The translations under genes and the position numbers were made by a program. The notes under the pieces were generated by a model that was not told where the DNA came from, did no database searches, and saw only the letters and a program-made list of their open reading frames with translations. 64,000 bases of DNA from Malaya genurostris (taxonomy: Eukaryota; Arthropoda; Insecta; Diptera; Culicidae): the NCBI RefSeq assembly GCF_030247185.1, contig NC_080571.1:342927379-342991378 (forward strand), read 5' to 3'. Below are positions 21,326-31,800 of this stretch, one piece after another (within the stretch, counting starts at the first letter, position 1; each line of letters begins with the position of its first letter).

Positions 21326-23395
21326 GTTTAATTGTTTATTTGTTTATTTGGAACAGGGTAAAGGCCGGTGGAGATAGTTACAGTTAAACATGCTCCCCAA
21401 CAGGCATAAAACCTCCTCATCTTTAGCATCAACAGATTACAATCATCCAAATGATACATTTCATTTGAACATAGCATTTCTAAAATATCTAAAACTAAAA
21501 CTAATTAGATAGTAACCCTAGGAAATGCTGTAAGAGCTCGGAACAGTCTATTCTTGATTGGAGGAGATCAGCCACAAAAGTAGCCTAGCTGACATCGCGA
21601 CGGACAGATAACAAATGGAGGTCAATCAGTTTGCATCTGGCATGGTAACTTGGAAGATTCCAAGGGTTTCTCCAAGGAACCCGACGCAGAGCAAATCGAG
21701 CAAATTTCCGTTGAATTACTTCAATGCGTTGGATATCGTTTTGGTAGTACGGTGACCAGACAACCGAAGCGTATTCGAGCGTAGAGCGAACTAAGGCACA
21801 ATATAATGCTTTCAAGCAATGTACATCATCGAATTCTTTAGTAACGCGTAAAATAAACCCTAGCATCTTGGAGGCTTTGAAGATAGTGAACTCAATGTGT
21901 TCCTTGAAATTTAACTTAGAGTCCAGCAGAACACCAAGGTCCTTCACAGACGATGTACGTTCCAGAACAATTTGTGAAATATTATAGTCGAAACTGACTA
22001 TAGACTGTTTGCGATTAAAAGAGATGACGGAGCATTTGGAGGCGTTAAAAACCATTCTGTTGATATTACACCAGTTAGTCAAATTATTCAACTGCTCTTG
22101 TAGCAACTCTGCGTCAGCTGTGGATTTGATGACATGAAATAATTCGAAGTCATCGGCGAATGATAGTTTCATGCACTTGATCGAAAAATTTAGATCGTTG
22201 AGATAAAGTAAAAATACAAACGGTCCAATGTGACTTCCTTGAGGAACTCCAGAGGTAACGGCGAATGGTTAGGTTGTACAGTCTCCTATTTTCACTATCA
22301 TTTCGCGACCAGTAAGATATGAGTGCCAATTCAGAAATGACCCGTTAAATCCTAGTCTATTTAACTTTGAGATTGTTATTTGATGATTAATCTTGTCGAA
22401 CGCAGCGGAGAAATCGGTGTAGATAGAATTTACCTGTAGTCGTGATTGTAACGAACGTATGATGAAGGAAGTATAGGATATTAAATTTGTAGACGTCGAA
22501 CGATTCGGCATGAAACCATGTTGAGTCTCAGATATGTAGTTAGAACAATTATGTGTCATAAAATCCAGAGCTATAATTTCAAATAGTTTAGATACGGCGC
22601 ACAAAGCTGCTATTCCGCGGTAGTTGGATACTGTACACTTGTTTCCTTTTTTATAAACAGGAAACACATAGGATTTCTCCCATATTTCAGGAAAAGTTCC
22701 TGAACGTAAGGAGCAGTTGAATATAATGGATAGTGGAACTAATAGGCTGCCAGAGCAGTTTATTATGCTGAGCTCACAGTAGCAGTTGAGATAATAGAAT
22801 GACATCCAATTGGAGTACGAAGAGGGACATTATTCGCCGCAAGAGATATTCTTTGATCAGTTAGATGTTCTTCAGAGAAAAAAATGTTTGCGAAACAAAT
22901 CGCGAATTCCAAGCGTGGTAGATGCTTCAAAACCGTCGAGTCTCGTTGAGGTCGGTAATCCTGATTCTTTCCTCTGTTCGTTCACGTAGTTCCAAAAGTG
23001 TTTAGGGTTGAGCTCAAGATTTTTTTTTGGATGCGACGTTGAAACGCGCAATAAAGCAATTTGTTCAATCATCCAGAAGTTCCCAGATTGTATGAGTAAT
23101 AGAAGAACGCAGAGAATCGGGAAACAAATAACCATATGAACAGTAAATCCATTGAATCCCGGGAAGATTGAAATCGCCTAATATTATAATTCTATCATTA
23201 AATTTTAATTTGTCAGTTATTGTAGCGAGAGTGACCAGATGCTGATTGATCATATCAAAATCATTCACACGATCAGGTGGAAAGTAAAGTACACATAGAT
23301 AGAGTGTGTAATTTGCGAGAGCGAGAGCGATCCAAACTTGCTCAACATTTGTATCACTTGAAAAGGACAAAAGACGGGATTCAAAAATCGATCGA
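21325..23395 (-). pseudogene. Jockey-type LINE ORF2 relic (endonuclease end plus RT)
   Basis: On the minus strand, in order: an endonuclease fragment with IIILGDFNLPGIQW (about 23195-23150), a gap, QSGNFWMIEQIALLRVS (23095-23040), and an RT region. The RT region has SGTFPEIWEKSYVFPVYKKG, YRGIAALCAVSKLFE, YTDFSAAFDKINH (about 22412-22375), an in-frame TAA at 22269-22271, VPQGSHIGPFVFLLYLNDL, and the catalytic SFADDF (about 22160). A thumb-like C-terminus with SVKDLGVLLDSKLNFKEHI follows. The 3' end shows an AAATAAAC-repeat tail at 21328-21352. RT followed by a short tail without RNase H fits the Jockey clade. Several frameshifts make it dead. The 5' end is cut at about 23395 by the neighbouring element. 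Confidence 0.85.
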
Positions 23396-23397
23396 CA

Positions 23398-24440
23398 AAT
23401 CCATTACCGCGCAATCACATTGCTGAACGCCGCCTACAAGGTACTCTCCCAAATCCTTTGCCGTCGTCTACCACCAATAGCTAAGGAATTCGTAGGGCCG
23501 TACCAAGCGGGATTTACTGGAGCCCGCGCCACTACAGATCACATATTCGCGATAAGACAAGTACTCCAGAAGTGTCGTGAATACAACGTACCCACGCATC
23601 ACCTATTCATTGACTTCAAAGCCGCATACGACACAATCGATCGAGAACAGCTATGGAAGATAATGCACGAATACGGTTTCCCGGATAAACTGACGCGATT
23701 GGTAAAAGCAACGAAGGATAAAGAGATGTGCTACGTCCGTATATCTGGGACGCTCTCGAGTCCCTTTGAATCTCGGAGAGGACTACGTCAAGGTGATGGA
23801 GTTTCTCGTATCTTGTTCAATATTGCCTCGGAAGGTGTGATTCGAAGAGCGAGGATCGACACGAGTGGCACGATCTTCCGAAAGTCCGTACAACTTTTTG
23901 GCTTCGCTGACGATATTGATATTGTGACACGTAACCTTGAGAAGATGACGGAAGCCTATATCGGACTGATAGCTGAAGCTAGGCGTATCGGACTGGCCAT
24001 AAATGCGTCAAAAACAAAATACATGAGAGGAAGAGGCTCTAGAGAAGGAACACTACGCCTCCCACCACGAATATTGATAGACGGTGACGATATCGAGGTG
24101 GTTGACGGCGTGTGGTTGGAGACGGCGTATGAATCACGAATTGCAACGGCTGCTAGGAGAACCACCTATCGTACGGACACCTAAAATCGGACGTCTACGA
24201 TGGGCTGGACATGTCATAAGGATGTCGGACGACAGCCCAGTGAAAATGGTTCTTGAATCTAATCCGACTGGTACAAGAAGAAGAGGTGGATCGATCGAGT
24301 GGAGGGTGATCTCAGAATCATCCGTGCCTTGAGTGGCTGGCGACGAGCAGCCATGGACCGAGTTATGGGGAGACGTATTCTTGATACAGCAAAGGACATT
24401 CCAGGCCTATAGCTGTTAGGTAAGGCAAGGTAATGAAATA
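23398..24440 (+). pseudogene. RTE-like LINE RT fragment, internally deleted
   Basis: The frame opens with YRAITLLNAAYKVLSQIL and continues through the RT motifs GFTGARATTDHIFAIRQ, LFIDFKAAYDTIDREQLW, SRRGLRQGDGVSRILFNI and catalytic FGFADDIDIV (about 23902-23930), then INASKTKYMRGRG. At about 24100 the sequence jumps from IEVVD to GVWRRRMNHELQRLLG in another frame, deleting the segment that normally follows the palm. GRLRWAGHVIRMSDDSP and a WRRAAMDR-type end follow. The 3' terminus has GGTAAGGCAAGGTAA. The combination of motifs fits RTE-like elements of insects, but the exact clade is uncertain. The 5' end is truncated at the RT. Confidence 0.8.
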
Positions 24441-24599
24441 TATTTTCACGAGACTGTTATGAAAGAAGGGTTTTTAGCTATCATAATGGATTGTAAAAGG
24501 TTGCAAGAATTGCGGACAATAGAAAAATAGTGGAAAAATTTAGAATGATAGCTCGATTTGTTATTATTTTCTTATTCAGACAGACAGAAAGTGCAAGTG

Positions 24600-24875
24600 C
24601 CAAAATGCATAGTTAATAAAACCTCCAACCCCCGAGAGGATTTAGAGATTTTACAAATGGGACACCAATTCCGCATTCCCGGAAGAATGCAGGGATGCCA
24701 GGAACAACGATGAACCCCTCTGACTATAGCTCCTTGCCACATTGGGTGAGAAACGAGAGAATATCCTTTAATTTTAGCTCCGCATACACAGACTCAACCA
24801 TGTATGGAGAACCAGAAACCCGGATACGTAGTTGCGTCAATGCGGGACTGTTACATATCAGATCATTCTAGATTC
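24600..24875 (-). mobile_element. LOA-element 3' fragment
   Basis: Matches 46693-47060 in the same orientation: AATAAAACCTCCAACCCCCG, then the CATTCCCGGAAGAATGCAG hairpin-like motif, then sequence from GAACGATGAACCC through GGATACGTAGTTGCGTCAAT and ACATATCAGAT. About 110 bp present in the longer copy between the two blocks are missing here. It holds the end of ORF2 and part of the 3' UTR. Confidence 0.75.
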
Positions 24876-25740
24876 TAGACCTGGGCCTAGATTCTGGATT
24901 TGAATTAAGGATTAGGACTTGAGTTCAGGACCTGAATTCGGAATCTGCGATATAGACCGGAATTATGGGATTTACTTTTGGACTGGGATTCTGATACGGA
25001 AATTTTGACCTGATTACTGGACCGGGATTCATAATCGGAAAATCTGAGCTTGGATTACGTAGCTGTTCTTGTACCGAAAATTCTGTACCTGGATTCTGGA
25101 TTTATACCAAAATTTAAGATTTTAAGTTAAATTTTGAACCGACCTGATTTCTGGAAATGCAAACTGGATTCAGGAACCGATTTCTGAATCTGTACCCAGA
25201 TTCTGAAACTGAATTTGGAACTCTGGACCTGATTTTTTTTGGAACTAGATTCAGAATCTGAACCTGAATTTTGAACGACGATTCTGAGCCAATATTCTGA
25301 ACCTGGATTCGTGACCGGGATTTCGAACCTGGATTGTTGTCCTAAATTCTAAATTAGATGTCTGAGCCTGGAAGTGAATTCTAGAAATGAAGGCAAGATC
25401 TGAATTCTGAATCCGCATTACGGACCACAATTCTGGACCCAATTTTAGGAATTAAATTCTGGACTGGGAAACCGGAACTAAAATTTTGGCATGATTTCTG
25501 ATTCTGGAATGTAACTGCCCGTAAATCTAGATTCTGAACTTAAAGCTTGAATTTTGGACCATGATTCTGAACATGGGTTCTGGATCTGGACCTAATTTCT
25601 GAACCGACGTTTTGCACTGGAACTGGTTCCTGGTGCTTGATTCTAGATCTGAACCTTAAATTCTGGACCGGGACTCTGAGCCTTGATTCGTAACTGAGAT
25701 CTGGATTTGAATTTTGGATTAGGAGTTCCTGAAATAAAAT
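24876..25740. repeat. Long degenerate GAATTCTGGACCTG-type array
   Basis: Nearly 900 bp of loosely repeated 11-14-bp words such as GGATTCTGGATTTGAATT, GAACCTGGATTC and GAATTCTGAATCCG. No two units are identical and period phasing drifts, so it is an old minisatellite or a sequence expanded from a dozen-base motif. Smaller pieces of the same kind follow at 25890-26030, 26440-26490 and 26680-26910. Confidence 0.8.
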
Positions 25741-25889
25741 CATGTTGTTGAACTAAGTACAACAAGAGATATATCTAATCTACTTGTTGATAACTTCACA
25801 AGTGTTGTCAAGCATCATTTGGAAGGGGGCATGCAACGGCCCTACTGTCATTGCTGTTACTTTCCCCAACCACTTCTGCATTCATCAAC

Positions 25890-26910
25890 GGATGTACGAT
25901 TTTAGGATGGGAATTCTGGATCTGGCTCCTGAACGTTAATTCTGTACTGATTTTGGAACCATAAATTAGGATCTGAATTCCGAACCACGATTCGAAATTC
26001 TGGACTAGAAATCTAAACCTTGACCGACCAAAAAGAAATACTTTTGATGCACTGTTCAAAACTGTGCCTTTTCATTCAATTGCGCAGTCTAAAATTAATT
26101 AAACGAAGCAAATTTTTCACTTGTTTCACCTACCCAGTAGGTAACGCGAGAAAGCAGTTTTTTTTTCAAAAGTCATGAGTACCAAAATTTTCTGCAAACC
26201 TTATTTCTCAATTTAATCAGTGTCTAACGAGGAAAGTAGATAGGAAAAAGTTCAATTTTGATTTATATCTTATGCTACTGAAATTTGTATCATAAATTAC
26301 TAAACTAAATACTAAATGAACTCAAAATGATCTCACAAGCAATATTTGTTCTGTAAGGTGTTCACGTCAAAAACCAGCTGACCGTGATTTCGTTCCATTT
26401 GTCACCCAGTAGTTGAAAAGGTAATAACTGCTTACAAAAATTTCGACCCGTTTACTGGATTCTGAATCTGGAATTCAGAATATCGATTATGTAGGTGTCC
26501 TCGTCGGCCCGGGTTGGCGGTTCGATGCAAAGAGCGCTGGTCATACAAGACAACTGACGCATGTTCTAACACCCGGCCTGGAAGAATTCTTAGTGTCTGT
26601 AGGATCGTAATACTAGCCATGCAATGATTCTGTACGTGAAGAATCGGCTGCGAAGTCTATTGGCCTGCATACTGGTGCATGATTCTGGACCAGGATTTTG
26701 AATCTGGACTAGAATTTAGGATCATAGCTAAATTCTGAGGATTCTTGTCCAGTATCTTGAACTAGATTCTGGAGCTAAATTCTGGACCAGGGCTTTGAGC
26801 CATTTGTTTAGAATCTGCATTCCAGGACGGATGTTTCAACCTATTTTTTTTTTAACTGGGTTCAGAATCTGAACTTGCTGGGGTTCAGAATCTGAATACT
26901 TGCAATACGA
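25890..26910. repeat. Further blocks of the GAATTC-type array
   Basis: Blocks at about 25890-26030, 26440-26490 and 26680-26910 contain GGGAATTCTGGATCTGG, ACTGGATTCTGAATCTGG and GGTTCAGAATCTGAA. They are separated by AT-rich sequence with a family B-like piece near 26220-26300. Confidence 0.65.
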
Positions 26911-29663
26911 TTTTTAAATTAAAGCTTCTCTTCGTCAAGCTTGTGTTTAAGTTTTGTATGCAAGCAGTTATTTTTATAGCATTAAGTTTCTCTACCATTC
27001 TGCGATTTCGGTTGAAGCGATAAACTTTTTCTCGTTATCAATCGAGTTCATCTAATATAAATTAGAAATTTATCTTAAGCACTCAAAATTTACCCTGGGG
27101 TAGATGTCAATTTCTCAGGCGAAACGACATAACATGGAATTTCATCCGAGCTTGCATGACATAAGATCAGAGCATACCAATTAAAGTTTCAAATCGTTTT
27201 ATGGCACTTTTTGTCTTGCTGTCTAGCAGCAACCTACCTCTAGCATGCTACGCGTAGGACTGAAACGTTAGCTATAATTTTGCTTCTATTTAAAGATTCG
27301 CGTGCTTCCAACAGCTTCGCTTTTGATTCGATTAACCAATCAGAGCGATGCTTTCCCTTTGATATATCGCTTACCCCTTCAAAACCTTCGTCTATGGCAG
27401 AGAAATCTGATATGCCGGAGATTTTTAGCAGACAAAATAGCACACTGCTCGCTACTAATAAAAATTTCAATCATTTATAATTGAAAATACGTAGCTTGAT
27501 ACATTCAAATCGAATCGTAGAAATATTTCCAGTCAAATAATGAAATAATATTAATAATTGATACAAATATACTGAGCTGTGAGTGTTTAAAATCTGACCA
27601 CATTTCTACGTGTATTTTTCCTTGAGTTTCTGATTTGCACCCCTATATAAAAAATAAAGTTGTTTCACATCAAAAAGGTCGCTTCTTTCGGTTAAATGAC
27701 CCATTCGGTCAATCGTTATTCGGCGAAATGATCCGCTTCCTAAAATATATCAGACAAATTGGAAAAAAATTACAGAATCTGAAGCTTTCCGAAAATTTGA
27801 AAAGCTTTCGGATGGTTTCGGAAAAAAAGATAATCAGAAGGATTTTGAAGAATTCAAAAGTATTGAGATCATTTCAAAAAATTTCACAAGAATTATTTTA
27901 TATTATGTATAAAAATTAGTGTTATTATTATTATTATTATCAGAAGAGGAATATTATATTTCCTGCAGTACTGCGACGAAATAAGAGCATAACTTACACT
28001 ACGACATTAACTGCTATATATTGTGTCCAGTGTTGCTGATTGCCGAAAATTTGACACAAGCTGCTATATTGTATACAACACTTTCAATCCGGTAGAAGAT
28101 GCTACAAGAACTCGAATCTCTCAACGCATGAACCGCGAGAGATTTTTTCTACATTTTTTCGCTCCACTTCATACTCTGAGTATTTCACGGTCCTTGAAAA
28201 AAAATTACAGTCTGATAATGATCGTTGCTGAGTGGAATTTCCCAATCGCAAGTTGACAATTATCGCAGAAAAGCGAATCGATGATTCAACTTGATGAATA
28301 TCATACTAGGTTACAATATTTCAAAACCTTTGTGTGGTGCATTCACAAACATTTTCATAGACACAACTTATACAAAGGTTATATGCAGATAGAAAGAGCG
28401 GAAATAGTAAAATGATTCCACGGATCGCGAAACGAGAATGAGCGACCGTTTGTTGCTTCAGAGAGGATCCCCACAGCAGCGTGCTAACCTTTGATTCTCA
28501 GACAGGTCGACGAGAGAAATTCGCTCTCGCACTGGTGTCGATTCTATGTTAAATGAGCCATGCCGGGTTTTTGTTGTTGCGATGATATTCGTCTCTCTTT
28601 GACGGCACTGATTCAATCGTGTGAAGAGTTTCGTTTATTATCTTCTTATATTATATTATGTTGTGTTATATTATGTTGTATGACTGAAGAATAGGCAGCA
28701 CAAGTTCGGGTATCCTTCAAAAGGACGCGTTTCATTTAACCATGATTCACCATTAAATAAGAGTAAACAAGTTGTCTCTTATTTGAGATATTTACGATGA
28801 TGGTTTTACTCAGTTTAATTTCTTTGATATTGTTCAGTATTAAAGCAACTTTTGATTCACTGAAAAAAAAAACAACTCTTGTAATCAAATTTCTGACGGT
28901 GTTTTATAACTAGCCAACGACAACTTTCCTTCTCTTTTACAAGAAAAAACTGTGGAATCATTACAAATTACTGTGAAACAAACGACCAATTTGTTTTAAT
29001 TACTTCTCATATTCCAGTTTTTTAGTGGAGGTACTCATGTCGAGTTATACTATTTCCTATTCACATCTCAAAGCCACACGCCGGAATAATATCACATTTC
29101 CATCTGCATCCAGTATTTCAGTGTAACATGCAAAAAATGTTACATTGCTTTTTTTTCTTTCGGACAAGGCAATGCCTTGCTCGTGGCTTTCTGGCGTCTA
29201 CTGCTCTATGGTAGGATCCAAAACAAAAAAAAAAAAATCTTCCGGTGAGCCTTGCGCTGAGATCCTATTTAAACATTTAAAACCTTGTTGGCAAATTCAC
29301 CGTAACTCGTTGACCCCTCTCTGCCTTGCCACGGTACGGTAGATTCTATCACGTTTTTTTGTGCCTTATGAAATGTTTACTTTTCATTATAACTTATTCA
29401 AAGGGTGCGGTGGGGTAAATATTGACAGACAACAAAATTTCACTGGTCTTTTCGGGCGCAGCTGTGCTCCGGTCCGTAATTTTGCTTCCCCTGATTTGGA
29501 CTAAATGAGCCTTCGGCTTACGTAATTATTTTCGGACATTTATTCGAAAGTGATAATTGAGGTGATGTATTTTGTTTGCCCCCTTCTCCGGCGTTCTAGG
29601 ATATCACTGTTCTCTCGTTCCGACGCTGTTTAATTATACCTGGAGAAAATTAAAGCTACTTAC
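26911..29663. other. AT-rich spacer, probably intron or intergenic
   Basis: No gene recognised. It contains a decayed relative of the 4021-4303 foldback MITE at 27676-27745 (GGTTAAATGACCCATTCGG, TTCGGCGAAATGATCC), a TTA microsatellite near 27920-27942, and a TATTATGTTGTG-like AT repeat near 28650-28680. The block 28430-28620 is GC-richer but gives no splice-bounded peptide. A 76-codon minus-strand frame at 27240-27470 with a hydrophobic start is discussed under rejected items. Confidence 0.4.
27676..27745. repeat. Decayed copy of the foldback MITE
   Basis: TTTCGGTTAAATGACCCATT and ATTCGGCGAAATGATCC match the arm units of the element at 4021-4303. Only one arm is recognisable. Confidence 0.5.
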
Positions 29664-29830
29664 GTTCGTATTTGCGGCAATATCAGGGCAGCCGTGTGCT
29701 TGCAGGCTTCCACACAGGATCTCCGCAGTTTTCGGATCTTTTCCCGCAGCTCCGGACAGTCTCGTGACTGGCCGACATGTATTAGAAGGTCCCTAAAGAG
29801 TGCGACTTCGCTGTTTATTTCGAGGATGAG
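29664..29830 (-). CDS. Internal exon of an R7BP-like gene (RGS7-binding protein family)
   Basis: On the minus strand an acceptor (pyrimidine-rich tract ending ATTCATTCACAG) is followed by a 167-bp open block and a strong donor GTAAGTAG. The exon reads about 55 codons without a stop and contains EINSEVALFRDLLIHVG, DCPELREKIRKLRRSC and EACKHTAALILPQIR. The pattern E-N-x-x-VAL-R-x-L-x-x-x-x-G, then CP-x-LR-x-x-x-x-x-x-R-x-x-C, is as I recall it in vertebrate R7BP. R7BP is the palmitoylated, syntaxin-like anchor that carries R7-RGS/Gbeta5 complexes to the plasma membrane and so tunes G-protein signalling in neurons. Known: R7BP role. Inferred: homology from one exon. No neighbouring exon could be identified. 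Codon use is GC-richer than the surroundings, as expected of a host exon. Confidence 0.6.
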
Positions 29831-30344
29831 CTGTGAATGAATGAAAGCGGGAAATACAAAATCAGTGGTAGTCCGAATTGAAAAACAATAGTTTCAAATT
29901 TATACATGTTCAAGTGATTCTGATGGCAAATTTACTAGTGAAGATACTATTTTATAAGGATTTCTACTAGCTTAAAAAAAATAGTATTTATTAAAATATC
30001 ACAGCTAATATTTTTTTTCTAAATGGTGGTTACTCCCTTATAAATTTATAAACCAGCGATTTTTCTTCGATTTTGTTTTCAAAATATCAAACAACATTAG
30101 ATTTTAAAATATCTCGAAAACAGACAACAGAGTAACATTATTTGACATATACTCACACGCATACATACACAGACATTGCTCAGCTCCAAGAACTGTGTCG
30201 AATAATATAGAACACTTAGCCCTCCAATTTTCATTAGAAAATTTTCCAATAAAAGCACCGCTATCATGATTTTGTAATAACACTAATAAGTAGGTACAAA
30301 TTGAGTGAAAGTTTCACAAATTTACTATATATACTGAAAATACA
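29831..30344. other. AT-rich intron or spacer with a family A tail
   Basis: Upstream (minus-strand sense) of the exon. A family A end is seen at about 30120-30240: CACACGCATACATACACAGA, CATTGCTCAGCTCCA, then TGTCGAATAATATAGAACAC. No coding signal. Confidence 0.5.
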
Positions 30345-30452
30345 GATTTAATTGTGGCAACCCTGCACGCTATACGAAATTGAAGAAAGCACGCTACGAA
30401 CGGAGCAAAGGCAATGATGTTTTCTTTTTCCATACCGCATATAGAAAGGCTA
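30345..30452 (+). repeat. Dispersed repeat family C, copy 1
   Basis: GTGGCAACCCTGCACGCTAT and GATGTTTTCTTTTTCCATAC match 32465-32580 (GTGGCAACTCTGCACGCTTT, GGCGTTTTCTTCTTCCGTAC). The DD37E element is inserted at its end. Confidence 0.55.
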
Positions 30453-31665
30453 AAGACTGTCCCAGAAAGTGTGGACGCAACCAAAAACCGCTATCATTTC
30501 GCAATGGTTCAGAATCTGTCAATTTTTATGACTGCGTCCTGTTGTTTACACTCTTCTCTAACCACTTGTGCAGTTGTTTATTCGTTTTCATTATTTTATT
30601 CCGAAATACGTGGACTTTCAGCAGAACAAGGTCGAAAAATTATGTACAAATGGTGCACAGAACGCGGACTGTCACTGAGAAAGATAGTAAAAATGGAAGG
30701 AGTAAGTGAAAAAGCCGTGCGAAATGCAATCAGGAAGTTCGGTGAGGATAACACCTTTGAGGATAAACCGAAAATGGGTCGAAAAAAAGGTCCTACTAAC
30801 CCTCAGTTGGATAAACGTATTCTGAAGGCGTTCGAGCAAAAGAAGGAGGTTTCAGTTCGAGATGTGGCCAAAAAAGTGGGCACTTCGAAGTCAAATGTTC
30901 TTCGTGCTAAAGAACGTTTGAATCTTCGAACCTATAAGAAGCAGAAACAATTAAAACGTAGTCCGAAACAAGAAGCATCGATCAGGCCGAGGGTTCGAAA
31001 GCTGCACAATACGATTCTTGCTGGAAATTTGAACTGCATAATCATGGATGACGAAACCTACGTGAAATTCGATTATAAATCCGTGCTGGGACCACAATAT
31101 TATACGGTGCGAGAAGGGCAAGTGTTAAACCCGTCCGAGACATCGATTGAAGTCGAAAAATTTGGTAAGAAAGCTATGGTCTGGCAAGCAATTTGTAGCT
31201 GCGGTAAGATTTCGAAACCCTTCATCACCACCGCTTCAAAGAACAGCGAAATATACATCAACGAATGTTTACAAAAACGACTTCTACCCATGATTCGAAG
31301 CCACAAGGATCCTGTTGTCTTCTGGGTAGATTTTGCTTCTTGTCACTACTCGAAATCAACGGCAGAATGGTATACTACCAAAAATGTCACTCTCGTCCCA
31401 AAAGGCATGAATCCACCTAATTGCCCACAACTTCGACCAATTGAGGAATTATGGGCATTAACGAAGGCACATCTTAGGAAACATGTTTCGGCAGCCGAAA
31501 CCATTCAACAGTTTGAAAAAGATTGGAAAAAAGTGTCAAAACTTGTCGCCGTGAAATCTGTACGGAATTTAATGAGGAACGTTCGCAAAAAGGTGCGCCA
31601 GCTAGTCTACAGTGACTAAGTAGCAAAGCAAATTTGAAAATCTAACACTTGTGAATTATATTAAT
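30453..31665 (+). mobile_element. ITmD37E element, subfamily 1, 3' end missing
   Basis: The left TIR AAGACTGTCCCAGAAAGTGT follows a TA at 30451-30452 and matches both TIRs of the sister copy at 57404-58664. The transposase is complete, but the sequence diverges at about 31665, before the right TIR (expected TTTCTGGGACAGT), and runs into a GAATTC-type array. Without its right end it could not move on its own. Confidence 0.85.
30504..31619 (+). CDS. ITmD37E transposase with open frame and intact DDE triad
   Basis: One uninterrupted frame reaches TAA at 31617-31619. An N-terminal helix-turn-helix region (GLSLRKIVKMEGVSEKAVRN, then VRDVAKKVGTSKSNVLRAK) leads to the catalytic domain: first Asp in MDDETYVKFDY, second in VFWVDFASCHYSKS, Glu in QLRPIEELWAL. 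I count 37 residues between second Asp and Glu, so DD37E. The sister copy (57404-58664) has ATG where this copy has ATA (30606-30608), so the ancestral start is lost. Remaining in-frame starts are ATG 30504 (in the 5' UTR) and ATG 30642. The frame is even open upstream to 30414, outside the element. From the ancestral start the protein is about 337 residues, normal for the family. It may be translated from a substitute start, or the open frame may just reflect youth. Confidence 0.8.
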   Translation: MVQNLSIFMTASCCLHSSLTTCAVVYSFSLFYSEIRGLSAEQGRKIMYKWCTERGLSLRKIVKMEGVSEKAVRNAIRKFGEDNTFEDKPKMGRKKGPTNPQLDKRILKAFEQKKEVSVRDVAKKVGTSKSNVLRAKERLNLRTYKKQKQLKRSPKQEASIRPRVRKLHNTILAGNLNCIIMDDETYVKFDYKSVLGPQYYTVREGQVLNPSETSIEVEKFGKKAMVWQAICSCGKISKPFITTASKNSEIYINECLQKRLLPMIRSHKDPVVFWVDFASCHYSKSTAEWYTTKNVTLVPKGMNPPNCPQLRPIEELWALTKAHLRKHVSAAETIQQFEKDWKKVSKLVAVKSVRNLMRNVRKKVRQLVYSD

Positions 31666-31800
31666 CCTTAAATTCTGAACCTGTAATCTGGAACTAAATT
31701 TTGAAATTGAAGTATGAAACTAAATTCGGAACTTGAAATTAAACTCAGGATTCTAAGGTTTAAGATTAGTTCTTGAATTTAACTAAACATTTAGTTCTCT
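31665..31800. repeat. GAATTC-type array directly after the DD37E copy
   Basis: AAATTCTGAACCTGTAATCT, GGAACTAAATTTTGAAATTG and similar words begin exactly where homology to the element ends. Confidence 0.6.

Noticed and set aside
27240..27470. 76-codon minus-strand frame with a signal-peptide-like start (MKFLLVASSVLFCLL)
   Set aside because: Tempting as a small secreted protein, but AT-rich sequence often yields hydrophobic starts. There is no promoter, conservation or mature motif to support it. RNA-seq would decide.
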